64,000 bases of DNA from Heterohyrax brucei (Eukaryota; Chordata; Mammalia; Hyracoidea; Procaviidae). A model generated the notes under the pieces. It was not told where the DNA came from, did no database searches, and was given only the letters and a program-made list of their open reading frames with translations. Numbering within the stretch: the stretch's first letter is position 1; every line of letters starts with the position of its first letter. The stretch covers positions 47,712,851 through 47,776,850 of the forward strand of contig CM053162.1 in assembly GCA_028571685.1 (NCBI GenBank). Reading direction: 5' to 3'. Both the position numbers and the translations under genes were made by a program. Positions 10,131 to 20,800 of this stretch are shown here, one piece after another.

Positions 10131-11129
10131 GTTCAGGGTGTGAACACATTCCTCAGAATGCTGATCTGCTCATTTCACACCAGTGTCAAAACGAGTTATT
10201 AAATTCGGCACCCCCTGATACTCTGCGGCTGATGTGTTGCTGTCCAAACGGTAAATGACAATAAGCATATGCAGCTGGTGGGTCTAGCAAACTCATTTAG
10301 TTTGATCAAAATGTCAGTGCAGCATGCTTTAAATCGCTGTCCTTTCCATCATTGCTAATTGCTAGCTGTAGACCTTTTTCCTATATTTAATACAAGTGTT
10401 AGATTACTGCTCCTTCCAGCCTGATTAAGAATTAAAAAAAAGAAAAAGAAGTAGAATTCCTTTTCAGCAGCAGCATTATTTCATCAAGAGATGGATTTTG
10501 CTCTTAATTAGCCAACATACCACTAGGGAAGCTTCAGAGTCATGGGTGTGAAACAGCCTCAAGCAGAAGATCAATCTAAAGGAAAAAAAAAGGAAACTAG
10601 GGAATAATTGGCAGCTCCGGTGAACGTGGGCTGGTTATAACAGTGACAATATGTTCCAGCGGAATGTCACAAACCTCCCTCTCCTGTTTCCAGCTTGGCA
10701 CATTTCAAGCTCAACAAAAGCTGAACAATACATCCCACGGTTACTGGTCTGCTGTTGCGCATTTTTTCTTGCTGCTTCATTGAGGTTTTCTGTTGGGCTG
10801 ACAATCTGGACATTTCCCCTGAAGTGGATTAGGGGATTAAGAAGGAATATAAATTCTAAAAATAATAATCCGTTGGTAACTTGGTGCTTGAAAGCAAATC
10901 TTGAACTGATCCATACACCTGAAACAGACAAACTGTATTCATTTGCTAATCCCAAATGTTGCTTTAAAACGCAAACATGCAGATGCAAATATACTCATAT
11001 GCACATCCTTAAATGGTTCTCAAACTTGTTTTGAAGGATGCTTACTAAATCAGTTGAATAGGAACTGATCCTATTAGTTATACGGGTGAAGTACAAAGCA
11101 AAATAATTCCAAATAAAAATTTTCTGAAG
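10131..11129. other. Non-repetitive non-coding DNA, possibly conserved
   Basis: No repeat family is recognised. Frames of 127 codons (10651-11034, +) and 117 codons (10635-10988, -) overlap each other on opposite strands and show no domain, so neither is called. The stretch is AT-rich with few CpG. Confidence 0.4.
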
Positions 11130-11634
11130 TTTTATAGATTTAAATGTGTCCTCCTGCAAAACATCCGTCAACCTAGCTAGCTCATGATTCCCAGTACTGT
11201 GTGACTGTCTACCATTTTTTCAGCTGATATGATTCCCCTATGTGTTGTAAATCCTATCACTAATGTATTAAGAAGGATTAGTGGCAGTTATATTGATGAG
11301 ATCTACAAGATGAGAGATAGTATCACAAGCCAATCTCTTCTGAGATATAAAAGAGAAAAGCAGAGGCACAGGGGGACCTCATACCATCAGGAAAACAGTG
11401 CCAGGAGCAAAGCTTGTCCTTGGGACCAAGGTTCCCGCAGGAAGATGCTCCCAGAACAAGGGAAGACTGATGACAAGGACCTTCCTCTTGAACTAGCAGA
11501 GAAAGTGTGCCCTTGGAGCTGACATCCTGAATCTGGGCTTGTAGCATACTAGACTGTGAGACAATAAACTCTTCTTTGGTTAAGCTATCCACTTGTGGTA
11601 TTTCTGTTACAGCAGCACTAGATGACCAACCTAC
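11130..11634 (+). mobile_element. MaLR-like solo LTR
   Basis: Reads from a degraded start (tttatagatttaaatgtgtcc) through gaggcacagggggacctcat, gaagactgatgacaaggacc, gactgtgagacaataaact to atccacttgtggtatttctg and agatgac. The aataaa near 11567 fits an LTR polyadenylation signal. The internal retroviral part is absent. Confidence 0.75.
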
Positions 11635-12098
11635 CAAGTGAACTGATAATTTAATTCAAGTTTCTGCTTCAAAAAGAAGAGGTCTGACTATTGAAATGAG
11701 TGAAGCATAGTCACCACTGTGACCAGCCTCTCTGCCCACCCATTTGCGCCTCCTTCCAGCAGGAGGACTTATCTGGGGCTTGTGTCAAATGGGAGAACAA
11801 AGAAGGAGAGTCAGTCTTCCTCCTCATAGCTTTCCACTTTACAGCGTTTCTCTATCCTGTTGCTAAACACAGAGCATTGATTTTGGATTATTTTGTTTTA
11901 TTTAGGTGCTGGATTGTTTTCTACTTTATTTCAGCAGTCAAATATATTTTTTCTTAAATTGGCCATGGAAGAAAACATCCCAATATTTTTTGTAAAAATT
12001 CAAAGTGATCTCCCCAGCTATCTCCCTATAGCTTTTCTGCTTTGATAATGATTTGGCCAAATTAAATTTCTAAGAAGCCAATGGAAGCCATGGATAGC
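11635..12098. other. Non-coding, no repeat recognised
   Basis: No gene or repeat family seen. The 85-codon frame at 11700-11957 has no motif and crosses a T-rich, L1-like composition. Confidence 0.4.
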
Positions 12099-12135
12099 CA
12101 TCCAAGTGCCGTTGAGTCGCATCCGACTGATGGTG
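12099..12135 (-). mobile_element. AfroSINE tail-only fragment
   Basis: Only the end nearest the tail is present: caagtgccgttgagtcgcat then ccgactgatggtgac. Two other tail-only pieces in the window (49812 and 61685) share the caagtgccgt start. Confidence 0.6.
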
Positions 12136-12974
12136 ACCTACCTTTAAACTAAATTTTGTGTTGACTCTGACACCACCCCTAAAGTTAAGAAGTACATTTT
12201 AGACACCAGGCAATCCCAGATCATTTCATTTTCTCTTTGTAGCAGGTGCTGGTGACACCTTGACTTCTTATGTGTAGGAGAAAGGACATGTTCTTGTGAT
12301 ATTGCCAGGAAGACCCACAGAAGCTCTTTATACTTAAATCGAGCAGTTCTGAAGAGCAGTCAATTGAATGAGAACAACGGGTTGCTGATGTGACTCAGAA
12401 ATCTCCCAGCTCTAGATGAGAAGCTCCAACGGAGAAGAATCAAAAGCTCTGTGTCTGACCAATATGAGGAGATACCAGTAGCTGTATCAGAGCCCTGGAC
12501 AGCAGGGTTTGAATGCTATTGTGGTTGCATGTTTCACACCTGGTGGATGGCAAAGTCAGGTGTTCCTCTGATTCGCATGCTGGGGTAGAAGAACATAGTT
12601 CTCCTGGCTGTCTGGGTTTTTCACCTACCATATCTGTCCCTCAGTCCTATGTTAAGTATCAGTAGCTCTCAGGGTCCATTTTCAGATAGGCAGTGAGCCA
12701 GTTTTTGAAATTTCCAAGTCATTCAGGGAACTCCTAGTTCAACTATTCCAAGTGGAAACTCTCATTTCTGTAAGTTTTGGTTTCAGCGTTACATTGGTTT
12801 TCAGTTATTGGCAGAGACTGCCCTGGAATTGATTTTTGACACAAGCTATAAAGTAGTTTTTATCAGCCAAGTAACCTACATTTAAATAAAATTTTGCATG
12901 TGACTTTGACAGTACACCTAAAGTTAAGAAGTACATTTAATAATAATAAATGTTTTTTCTCCTTCATTAGTAGT
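12136..12974. other. Non-coding stretch with a ~65-bp internal direct repeat
   Basis: 12136-12200 and 12874-12940 share acctac-tttaaa-taaatttt, a tgac block and a 20-base identical run cctaaagttaagaagtacat. Nothing between them matches a known family. No gene is seen. Confidence 0.6.
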
Positions 12975-13454
12975 TGTCTTAGTCACCTAGTGCTGCTTTA
13001 ACAAATGGATGGCTTCAAAAAGAGAAATTTTATTTTGTCATGGTCCAGTAGGTTAAAAGTCTTAATTTAGGGTGTCCACTCCAGGGGAAGGCTTTCTCTG
13101 CTGGCTCTGGAGGAAGAGTGTTTGTTGTCACTCTTCCTCTGGACTGGAAGCTTCCGAGGTGCCAGAACCCTGGTGTTTTCCAAACGATGTGCTCAGCTTC
13201 TGGCTCAGCTTCTTGGTGTTACAGGGTTCCCAAATCTCTCTGCTAGCTTCTTTCTTTCACATCTCAAAGCACTGACTCAAGGCACAAAACAATCTGACAC
13301 AGAGTCTTGTCCCACCAACACAACTTGCACCCATCCACCCTCAATAGCATCATAGAGGCAGGATTTCCAGCATGGAGGAACATCATACAATATCTTGAAT
13401 CCTGTCCCAAATTTCTACACATGTATTTTGGGGAACAGAAATCAATCCATGACA
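12975..13454 (-). mobile_element. MaLR-like solo LTR
   Basis: On the minus strand it runs from tgtcatggattgatttctg to ggtgactaagaca. The block catcatagaggcaggatttc is shared with the LTR at 7597, which shows they are related. The ends are TG...CA. No flanking 5-bp duplication was found. Confidence 0.78.
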
Positions 13455-13488
13455 ATGTTCATGTGCTAACAGAACTCGCCTAATGTTG

Positions 13489-13676
13489 CTTTGGTGGGAT
13501 GGTGTCAAAGGTGCTCGGCTGCTAACCAAAAGTCTGGAGTTTTGGGGCCACTCCCAGGGTACTTTGAAAGAAAGACCTGGTAGTCTAATTCCAAGAAACT
13601 AGGCATTGAAAATCTAATGCACCACTCATGGGATCACCAGGAGTTAGAATCAACTTAATGGCAACTGCTTTTTTTT
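13489..13676 (+). mobile_element. AfroSINE, long-middle subtype
   Basis: Starts ggtgggatggtgtcaaaggt, carries gctcggctgctaaccaaaag and gaaagaaagacctggtagtc, and ends gttagaatcaacttaatggc with a T-run. The aagaaag-cctgg block separates this subtype from the short one. Confidence 0.85.
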
Positions 13677-13760
13677 AATGCATTTTATCACATGGTGCAT
13701 GTAATTCTACAGCTTGCTCTTTTAACTGAATAACACGTCTCAGGACAATCTGTTTTGTCC
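13677..13760 (-). mobile_element. Short LINE-1 3' fragment (weak)
   Basis: The phrase atggtgcatgtaattctaca followed by gcttgctcttttaactgaat resembles old LINE-1 3' sequence read on the minus strand. It is too short to place in a subfamily. Confidence 0.4.
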
Positions 13761-13829
13761 TATGTAGACCTGGGTCAGTTCTTTGAAGAACTGCATGGAC
13801 TTCCACAAAATGGTAAGAACACAGTATCT

Positions 13830-13970
13830 TTTTACCATTTTCTCTTCATTTTATAGATGAGAAAATGGAAGCCCAGAAAGGTTAAGTGACTCATCCAAGG
13901 TCATCCAGGTACTAAGGGCTAAAACACAGGTGAGAATCCAGACTGTCCTGATTCTCTGACACCCGCTTTA
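13830..13970 (-). mobile_element. MIR relic
   Basis: Clear MIR order on the minus strand: cattttatagatgagaaaat, gaaaggttaagtgactcatc, caaggtcatccaggtacta, then gaatccagactgtcctgatt. Typical of this ancient mammal-wide tRNA-derived SINE. Confidence 0.8.
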
Positions 13971-14004
13971 CCTGACTCTGCTTTGTTGGTCTACTCTTGG
14001 ATTA

Positions 14005-14180
14005 TCAGTTGTCATGAAGTCAGTTCTAACTCATGATGACTCAATGTGTTTCAGGGTAGCATTGTGCTCTGTAGGTTTTCAGGGGGCTGATTTTTTGGTA
14101 GTAGATAGAAAGCTTTTCTTCTGAATGGCCTTTGGGTGGACTCAAGCCTCTGAACCTGTGGTTAGAAGCAAGCATGTCAA
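14005..14180 (-). mobile_element. AfroSINE, long-middle subtype
   Basis: Contains gtcatgaagtcagttctaac, tgctctgtaggttttcaggg, a gctgattttttggtagtaga block and gggtggactcaagcctctga. The terminal ttaacc end is worn away. Confidence 0.75.
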
Positions 14181-14270
14181 GTTTGTATTATCTAGGGACT
14201 TGCTCTTTGAGAAGCCACCTTCTTTTTCTTCTCTCACTATTGTCTCACCTGCTTCTCTCTTGAAGTTACC

Positions 14271-14693
14271 TGTTATGGATTGGATTGTGTCCTCTCTAAA
14301 GCTATGATGATGTCCTAACCTTGCACCTGTGAATGAGACTCTGTTTGGAAATTGGATTTTTCTTTTGTTAGGTTTAAGAGATCATACCAGAGTGAAAGGT
14401 GGTTCTAAATTTAATCCCTATTGAATAGTACCCTATTAAAAGGTAAAACAAATCCAGAGAGACACACACACAGACACTGTGTGAAATGGAAGGCAGGTGC
14501 ATCGACAAGCTCAGGACCGCCAAGGACTGCCAGCTGGTACTAGCAGCTGAAGGAAACAAACAGAGCCTTATGTTGGAGCCAGTGCCGTGAATTCAGACAC
14601 CCAGTTCCCAGAACCATGGGAAAATAACGTTACATCCTTTAAAGCCCTCTACGTGTGATGTTTTGTTACTGCAGCACTAAGGTAACTAAGACA
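14271..14693 (+). mobile_element. MaLR-like solo LTR (MLT1/MST-like)
   Basis: Starts TGTTATGGATTGGATTGTG and ends GGTAACTAAGACA, with ttttgttactgcagcactaa before the end. 423 bp long. The ...tcctaaccttgcacctgtga section is like the MLT1/MST group rather than the lineage of the LTR at 39971. No matching flanking duplication. Confidence 0.75.
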
Positions 14694-14771
14694 AGGTCCT
14701 AGGTTCAGGTTTTTGACACAAATGTTCTAATTCCTAGGGCCAGATCTAGTCCAAGGTAGAAAGGACTCCAA

Positions 14772-14930
14772 CCAAAATCCACTGCTGTTGAGTTGATTCC
14801 AACTCATGGTGACTCTGTAGACAGAACAGAACTGCCCCATAGAGTTTCCAAGGAATGCCTGGTGGATTGGAACTGCTGACCTTCTGGTTAGTAGTTGCAG
14901 CACTTAAACACTACACCATCAAGGTTTCCT
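14772..14930 (-). mobile_element. AfroSINE with perfect 13-bp target duplication
   Basis: Full blocks from ccactgctgttgagttgatt to acaccatcaaggtttcct. gaaaggactccaa stands on both sides (14759-14771 and 14931-14943), which fixes the boundaries exactly. Its right-hand duplication is also the left-hand duplication of the next SINE. Confidence 0.93.
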
Positions 14931-14943
14931 GAAAGGACTCCAA

Positions 14944-15104
14944 ACCCAAACCCATTGGCATCTAGTGAATTCTGATTCAGAGTGACCCTACAAGGCAGAG
15001 TAGAACTGCTGCATAGAGTTTCCAAGAAGCATCAGGTAGATTCGAACAAACGACCTTTTGGATAGCAGCCATAGCTCTTAACCACGACACCACCAGGGTT
15101 GCTT
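14944..15104 (-). mobile_element. AfroSINE inserted at the same target as its neighbour
   Basis: Reads from acccaaacccattggcatct through agtagaactgctgcatagag to ccaccagggttgctt. It is bounded by gaaaggactccaa at 14931 and a worn copy, gagagaactcca, at 15105-15116. Confidence 0.9.
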
Positions 15105-15116
15105 GAGAGAACTCCA

Positions 15117-16439
15117 GGAGGAACAAATATTTTAAATAACACTTTAACCAGGCACAGGATGACTTTCAACATTTTATTTTATTTTGCCAACCAAACAGTT
15201 ATGTAAATCTGTAGGCTGTCCTAACCTCACAAATCTTTCAAAGAATTTCTTCCCAGCAGGTTTGTTTTCCACAGGAAAGCTTGTAGGAAGAATGTGGGAA
15301 GCAGTTTCTTGGGGGAAAGCATTGCCCTCCTGCACATGAATATGGCTATCACGGTGGTTTCTTAACACGTGTTTATGGTGATCCACGGTTCAAATGGAGC
15401 TGCCGTTCTTCACATATCTGCAACATCAGAATGGGAAGATAGGCTCAATAACTCAGTTACTTTATTAACAAAAGGGTTTTAATCTTCATCAAATTCTTTC
15501 ATAGCATTTGGGACTCAATAGCTAATTTTAAAGAGGATCTGCTCTTGAGAATAGTCCATTTAATCTAGCTGCATGAGAAGCCATCAGTGAATAAAAGTGG
15601 ATGAAGTATTCCAGAGAAAATATTGCTACCTAAAGAAAACGTCCTGTTTGTAAATTTTGCTTACCCACGGAATAAACTAATTTTTGCATCTCAGTACCAA
15701 GATTTGGAACTTCACATAAAGGTATTTGAACATAAAATTTTAAAGCCACTGTTGCCCCAGCTACGCGCTACAGACGCCTGCCCAACCCCCCCACCGACCA
15801 CCTGCTTACTTTTCTGAGAGTTTCTGCGGGAAAGGTTTACAATGGCTGGTTCCTGAGTTGATGTCATATCGATAAATTATGGTGCTTTAAACAGATGTGA
15901 TCTCACAGCGTGGAATCCTTCAGGGTAAAGCTCGTGAAAAGGTTTTTTTTCCCCTCGGCTTCATTGTAGTTTTGTTGTTTGGAGGTTTTATGTTGTTCAT
16001 TTAGTTCCCTGGCTATTGGGGTTTTATAGTCGTATTTCCTTTGTTTAATATAATTTCCTTTCTTCTTTTAGCTATTTTTGTTAGGGTGCCCAGAGGCTTC
16101 AGATATGAGTGGCTGTAAAGTAAAATATATTATGATTATTACAATGATAAAGTATAAGCTTTTAAGAGTCTGCTTATATTGACCCATATATTTTCTTTCT
16201 CCCTCTCTCCAAGATACACACAGAGGCACATTGAAAACCAAATAGAAAACAACTGCCAATTTAAAACCAGAGTTAAAAAGAGCCAAGCTGAATGTACAGA
16301 GAGAGGAGAGCTTCTGGTTGGGCTGTGTGCCTGCCGGACTGAGAGTAAGAATTTCAACACCCTGGTCTCTTTTCTTTCTTCTGTGATGTGGCAGAACTTA
16401 GCACTTGGACTTGAACTTGTTCATTACCGCTTATTTCCC
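15117..16439. other. Non-coding stretch, little repeat content
   Basis: No family is recognised. 15760-15800 is C-rich. 15937-15955 has a T-run. Frames of 60-113 codons have no motif. Some blocks (15200-15400, 16180-16330) are not AT-rich and not repetitive, so they could be conserved, which only comparison would show. Confidence 0.4.
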
Positions 16440-16745
16440 AATCTTTTCCAAGCCATTGAACTACCTGGAGCCTTAGTTTTCTCATCTGAGAACTGGGAGA
16501 GTACAGGTTCTACCTTATGAGGTGGTTGTGAGGACCTAATGTGATCGTGTGTGTGTGGAGGGGTAAGGCACAGTCTTTGACATACAGTATCCTTACCCAC
16601 CGCCACTGAGTCGATAGGGCAGAATAGAATTGCCCCACAGAGTTTCCAAGAAGTGCCTGGAGGAATTGAACTACTGACCTTCTGCTTAACAGCCATAGCA
16701 CTTAAACCCTTACACAACCAGGGTTTCCTGACATAGAGTAGATAT
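16440..16745 (+). mobile_element. MIR relic split by a SINE
   Basis: Left part has ggagccttagttttctcatc, tgaggtggttgtgaggacct and gtaaggcacagtctttgaca, the plus-strand MIR order. The AfroSINE at 16590-16728 interrupts it, and agagtagatatacagcaaat continues the MIR end. Confidence 0.75.
16590..16728 (-). mobile_element. AfroSINE with internal deletion, inside MIR
   Basis: tgacatacagta (16578-16589) and tgacatagagta (16729-16740) are its target duplication, differing at one base. Inside, gagtcgat joins directly to agggcagaatag, so about 23 bases of the usual body are missing. Confidence 0.9.
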
Positions 16746-16812
16746 ACAGCAAATATAAACTGTATAAACTGTATATAAACTGTATAAATATAAACTGAAT
16801 ATAAACTGTACT
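16746..16812. repeat. Imperfect ATAAACTGT tandem repeat
   Basis: The word tataaactgt or aatataaact occurs six times in 60 bases. It is an AT-rich minisatellite just after the MIR/SINE complex. Confidence 0.75.
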
Positions 16813-18420
16813 CTTTAGCCCCTCATAGTATACGGCCTCTGGTTCTCTGGGCTCCCTGAGAGATGCAAGTTTGCCTTTAGAGATGTCTGTCCTAGGTGAC
16901 TTGTCACCTATGTGTCCAATGCCACTTGCTCCTTTCCAGTCTCTGATCTTGCTTCCCATTCTGATAGAACCTTGCTTTTGCTTACTGTCACGTTTAAGAA
17001 AGGGCTGATTAACTAACGACCATGCAAATGAGAGATGAGAGTGATTAGGAATGTCTTTAGCACTAAATAGGCATTACAAGCCAAAGGAAAGTCTTCCTAA
17101 TAGTGGAATTTCAGCGTGGCAAATTCATTCTTTTTTTTTTAACGGTGAGAAAACCCTGCAAGTCACACCTCATGTAGCTGCTGCCTGTCCCTATTCACGC
17201 TTACTTCGTCTTAAGCAAAGTGTTCACTGAGCATTCAGGTTTAGACTAATGGAACCAGCAATGGGGGCAGATTTTGGTGGCAGGCCAGTAATGTTGGCTA
17301 GACCAGCATGTGCAGTGTTGACCGTGAAATGTGTGCTCTTCAGCTGGAGGGAGGGTGTGTTGTGTAGTCTCCGCAGAAAGACATTATTACAGATGTTTCT
17401 GAAAAAATAAAAAAAGTCCTGAATGACTATGTGTTCAATGAAGACAAGCTTCACTTTACAGAAAGACTGTTCCCCTAAAATAGTCACATGAGCTAAGTTT
17501 TTCAAAATGGTTTACCCTCAAATATCTTTAAGAAAAAGTGACGTCTGAAAGGAATATTGACATTTCAAGAAACTACAAAACTTCTCACAGAGTGAAAAAT
17601 TCAGCCTCTCCCAACCTAGGCATTTTACACTTTGTAAGTTTCCATCCTCATGTACCGGTCTCGTGAACCGAAGGCTTCCTGAACGGTGATTGAGAGCCCA
17701 GGAAGGCTTAGAAGATGGAGGGAAGCCAGTATTACTCTCACTCATGTTGTAGAGGGAAGAGACACACTCATAAAACTCAGCTAATTTAAAAATTTGAAAT
17801 CATTCTCTTTAAACACTTGATAATTTACCTCCGAATGTTAATAGGAATAGGAGTCAGCAAGAAGAAACTATTACCGTGTCACAATCAGGGCTTTGAACCA
17901 TTTCCAATTGGTTTTTAAACAGGCAATGAAGTGAAACTGGAATAGATTTGAATTTTCCAAATTTGGGTGATTTAGCACTGCAACTAGAATGGGAAAAATG
18001 ACAGGTTGAAGCCCTGGAATAGGAGACTCAGAAGAGACGTAGTGAGCCCTTGCAATAGCCTGATGTGTGATATTGGATTATTGCTATGACTAAGAAGAGT
18101 GACACACTTTCAAAACAGAGTGGTTGGCTGCCATTTTTTGAGCAGAGCATTGCTGTTTCTGGCTGTGCAAAATCTAATAGGCAAGAGATTTGGTTGCTAT
18201 GAAATGAATATGTTGTCCTTGTTTTCTAAGAGGGAGATTAAGCTTCTAGAAGGACTTCAATCTGTAATTTTTGGTTGTGGTTCTGGTTCATTCAAATTTT
18301 TAAAATTTGGTTTTGTTCCAGTGTTGCTTCCTTGGCTGTGACTGAACCAGGAAGAACCTGTTCAAAGTTAAAATAGAAGTAGTCTGTGCTTGAGCCTTTG
18401 AAATAATGAGAAAAGTAGTG
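16813..18420. other. Non-coding stretch, no clear repeats
   Basis: No gene or family seen. The longest frame is 93 codons on the minus strand (17224-17505) without motif. Composition is unremarkable, and the section is a candidate for unique sequence. Confidence 0.4.
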
Positions 18421-18424
18421 TGAA

Positions 18425-18560
18425 ACTCTCTACTCAACAAACATTTTCTAAGTGCCTACTACATGGTAGGCACTGTGTGGGCATTTGTGGAGAAAGATCA
18501 ATATGTTTCACTTTTGCCTTCATTTGTAAAACAGAGGCCCACTCTTTGGACATGAATGGA
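18425..18560 (-). mobile_element. L2/MIR-type relic
   Basis: ctcaacaaacattttctaag tgcctactacatggtaggca is the typical minus-strand phrase of L2 and MIR3 3' ends. It borders the unidentified retroposon that begins at 18562. Confidence 0.6.
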
Positions 18561-18561
18561 T

Positions 18562-18833
18562 TGGACTTGGTGACGCAGAGTGACCGTATATTGGATGCAT
18601 TTTATGTTTCTATGCATCTGTAGGATATCATCCTGCTGACCTCTGGCTGGAGGAAGGAGAGTGGGTGGAGAGGAGGGGAAAGGAGACTGTTGGGAGGATG
18701 AGACATGTATGGGGCAGAGAGGAATAGCGTCCTGTCACAGGGCAGGGAGAGCAGTGGAAGCTGCATATAGGTGGGCATGTAAATTTATACGTGAATGTAC
18801 ATTTTCACTCAGTCATAATAAAAAAATTTATAT
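18562..18833 (+). mobile_element. Unidentified ~260-bp retroposon, copy 1
   Basis: Starts ggacttggtgacgcagag and ends cactcagtcataataaa plus an A/T tail. It aligns over its whole length with 37256-37530 at about nine bases in ten by eye. It has a guanine-rich purine block (18648-18685), like LINE-1 3'UTRs, and an AATAAA-type end. The two copies start at the same point, which random 5' truncation would not predict. I do not recognise the family. Confidence 0.75.
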
Positions 18834-18984
18834 TATGGTGGGAGAGGGATAGACTTGTAAATATGTATTAACAGCAATAGTTAACAGTTTTGAACACAGA
18901 CAAAATACCCAGCTCTGTGACAACTGTTTTACATGTAGGGCAGCATCATTTAATTTTTCACAAACTTGTGAAATAGGTTCTGTT

Positions 18985-19159
18985 ATAAAAACAAAAACCC
19001 AACATACCCACTGCCGTCCAGTTGATTCCAACTCATAGTGACCCTACACTACTGAGTAGAACTGCTCCATAGGATTTCAAAGGAGCACCCGGCAGATTCT
19101 AACTGCCAACATTCTGGTTAGCAGATGTGACTCTTAACCACTATGGCACCAGGGTTTCC
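18985..19159 (-). mobile_element. AfroSINE with 11-bp target duplication, inside MIR
   Basis: taggttctgtt is repeated exactly at 18974-18984 and 19160-19170. The body is complete, with an A-rich tail (aaaaacaaaaaccc) and the ccactatggcaccagggttt end. Confidence 0.94.
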
Positions 19160-19228
19160 TAGGTTCTGTTGCTGGCTCTATTTTACAGATGAGAAAGCTG
19201 AGGTTTGGAGAGGTGAAGTTACTTGCCT

Positions 19229-19440
19229 GTTCCATTGTTGTTAGGTGCACCTGAGCTGATTCTGACTCACGATGGTTCGATGTGACAGAGTAGAACTGTC
19301 CCATGGAGTATTCTTTCTGGAAGCTGATGTTTATGGAAGATCACCAGGTGTTTCCCATGGAGCTGCTCAGTGGGTTTGAACTATCACCTTTTTGTCAGCA
19401 GCCGAGCACTTAAACATTACACCACCAGGGCGTCTTGGCA
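19229..19440 (-). mobile_element. AfroSINE, long-middle subtype, inside the same MIR
   Basis: acttgcct flanks it at 19221-19228 and 19441-19448. Contains gaagctgatgtttatggaag and ggtttgaactatcac, and ends acaccaccagggcgtc. Confidence 0.9.
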
Positions 19441-19544
19441 ACTTGCCTAGTGTCACTTAACTAAGTAAGCAGTGAAGCTGAGTTTCAAACCCTGGTCGGG
19501 GACCCTGAAGACTCCACTCTCCATCATACAAGTGGTTAGGATAC

Positions 19545-19750
19545 AACTGCTGATTCACAGTTAGAAACACAGATTCAAAAGTTGTGTGCCCTGGGTTTGA
19601 ATCTCATACCTACATGCTGTTAATTGTGCCCTTGAGCAAATTACCTTACTGTTGGTTGCTCAGGTAAGGCCAGTGACAGTATATGCCTCATAGGGCTGAT
19701 GTAGAATGAAATGGTTTAACTGTGGGCATGGTGTTTAGCACAACACCCCC
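19545..19750 (+). mobile_element. MIR relic
   Basis: gtgccctgggtttgaatctc, cccttgagcaaattacctta and cctcatagggctgatgtaga are in plus-strand MIR order. It sits directly after the minus-strand MIR. Confidence 0.75.
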
Positions 19751-19867
19751 ACATGATGAAGGAAGCCATAAAATATTACCTTTTGTTACTACATGCTGTT
19801 TGGATTGTACACTTTCACTCAATCACACACAAAATAATAACAATAATAATAAATAAATAAGGAAAAA
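19751..19867. repeat. AAT/AAATA simple repeat with retroposon-like lead-in
   Basis: 19831-19862 is an AAT/AATA run. The preceding ttgtacactttcactcaatc resembles the last 25 bases of the unidentified retroposon (gtacattttcactcagtca), so this may be a very short copy. Confidence 0.5.
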
Positions 19868-19975
19868 AAATCACCTAGAGATCTTGCTAAATTGCAGAAT
19901 TCGATTCACAACATCCAGGTGAAAATGCAAATTTCCAGCAGGGAACCTGCTACAAAGGCAAATTCGCAGCTGGGA
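19868..19975 (+). mobile_element. hAT-Charlie-type non-autonomous DNA transposon relic
   Basis: aatcacctagagatcttgct, then cagaattcgattcacaacat and aatgcaaatttccagcaggg follow the plan of MER-type hAT repeats. The subfamily is not assigned. Confidence 0.45.
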
Positions 19976-20324
19976 TTTGAACTGAAGTGAACTGGTTTGG
20001 AGCCCTGGTTAAAATCAAGCTTCTGTGTGGAGGTAAGAAATGACACAACTGGTAAAAGATGCCGTTTTATATTCAGACTCATATTTCTTTCATTTGTTTT
20101 CTTCTTTAACAGAAGTCATTCACTATTCAACGAGTGTTTGCAATGGTTTACTGGAATAATTTTGAAGTAGACTCCTTTATACTGTTCACATTTAAAAACT
20201 GACCAAATGATGTAATATTAGAAAGGAAAGGTAAGTAATCAACTGTCATTTAAATGTGACCCTTACCCACAATGTGGCACCACCAAGTTGTCTTAACCAT
20301 TACTTGCATAGATTGTAGTCTGGT

Positions 20325-20800
20325 CACTTGTAATGTGCATCAAATTTTTACTGAGATATTTCTATGTGCCTAGCACTGTGCTAAGGCTCTGTAGGTAAAA
20401 CAGATTCATAAAACGTGGAGGACGGGTACATTCTGATGAAAAATGGAAACAATCTAAAGCTGCCTGTTGCTGGTAGCATTTTGAAGTGCAGAACCTTGAA
20501 CTGGGGCCAGTGCTTGGCTAACTCCTATGTATATTTAGAACCTGTCACAAACATCACTTCCTCTAGAAAGCCTTCTCTTATCTTCATGGACCACCTCATC
20601 TTTGCTCTCGTTGCAGCTTCTAAAGACCTACACAGTACTGCAGATATGTAGGCTGTGTTCACTGTTCCTTGTTGGAGTGATTGCTTTAGGAGCTGTTCCC
20701 ATTACTCCTACCTTCATCATATTTCTAGTACCATGGACCCACCACATGGTAGATGTCCAATTCAGAACTGAACTGAACTTGGTATTATTAGTTTAACAGA
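20325..20800. mobile_element. L2 relics
   Basis: 20331-20395 carries tttctatgtgcctagcactgt on the minus strand. 20525-20800 carries cttcctctagaaagccttct and the phrases of an L2 3' end on the plus strand. The 78- and 64-codon frames here are L2, not genes. Confidence 0.6.

Larger units (their letters stand above)
18880..19525 (-). mobile_element. MIR relic split by two SINEs
   Basis: MIR pieces are 18880-18984 (cagcatcatttaatttttca), 19171-19228 (attttacagatgagaaagct) and 19441-19525 (agtgtcacttaactaagtaa). Removing the two AfroSINEs restores continuous MIR order. Confidence 0.85.

Noticed and set aside
10635-11034. 127-codon (+) and 117-codon (-) overlapping frames
   Set aside because: They occupy the same bases on opposite strands, have no domain, no promoter or splice context, and mammalian genes are rarely single small exons.
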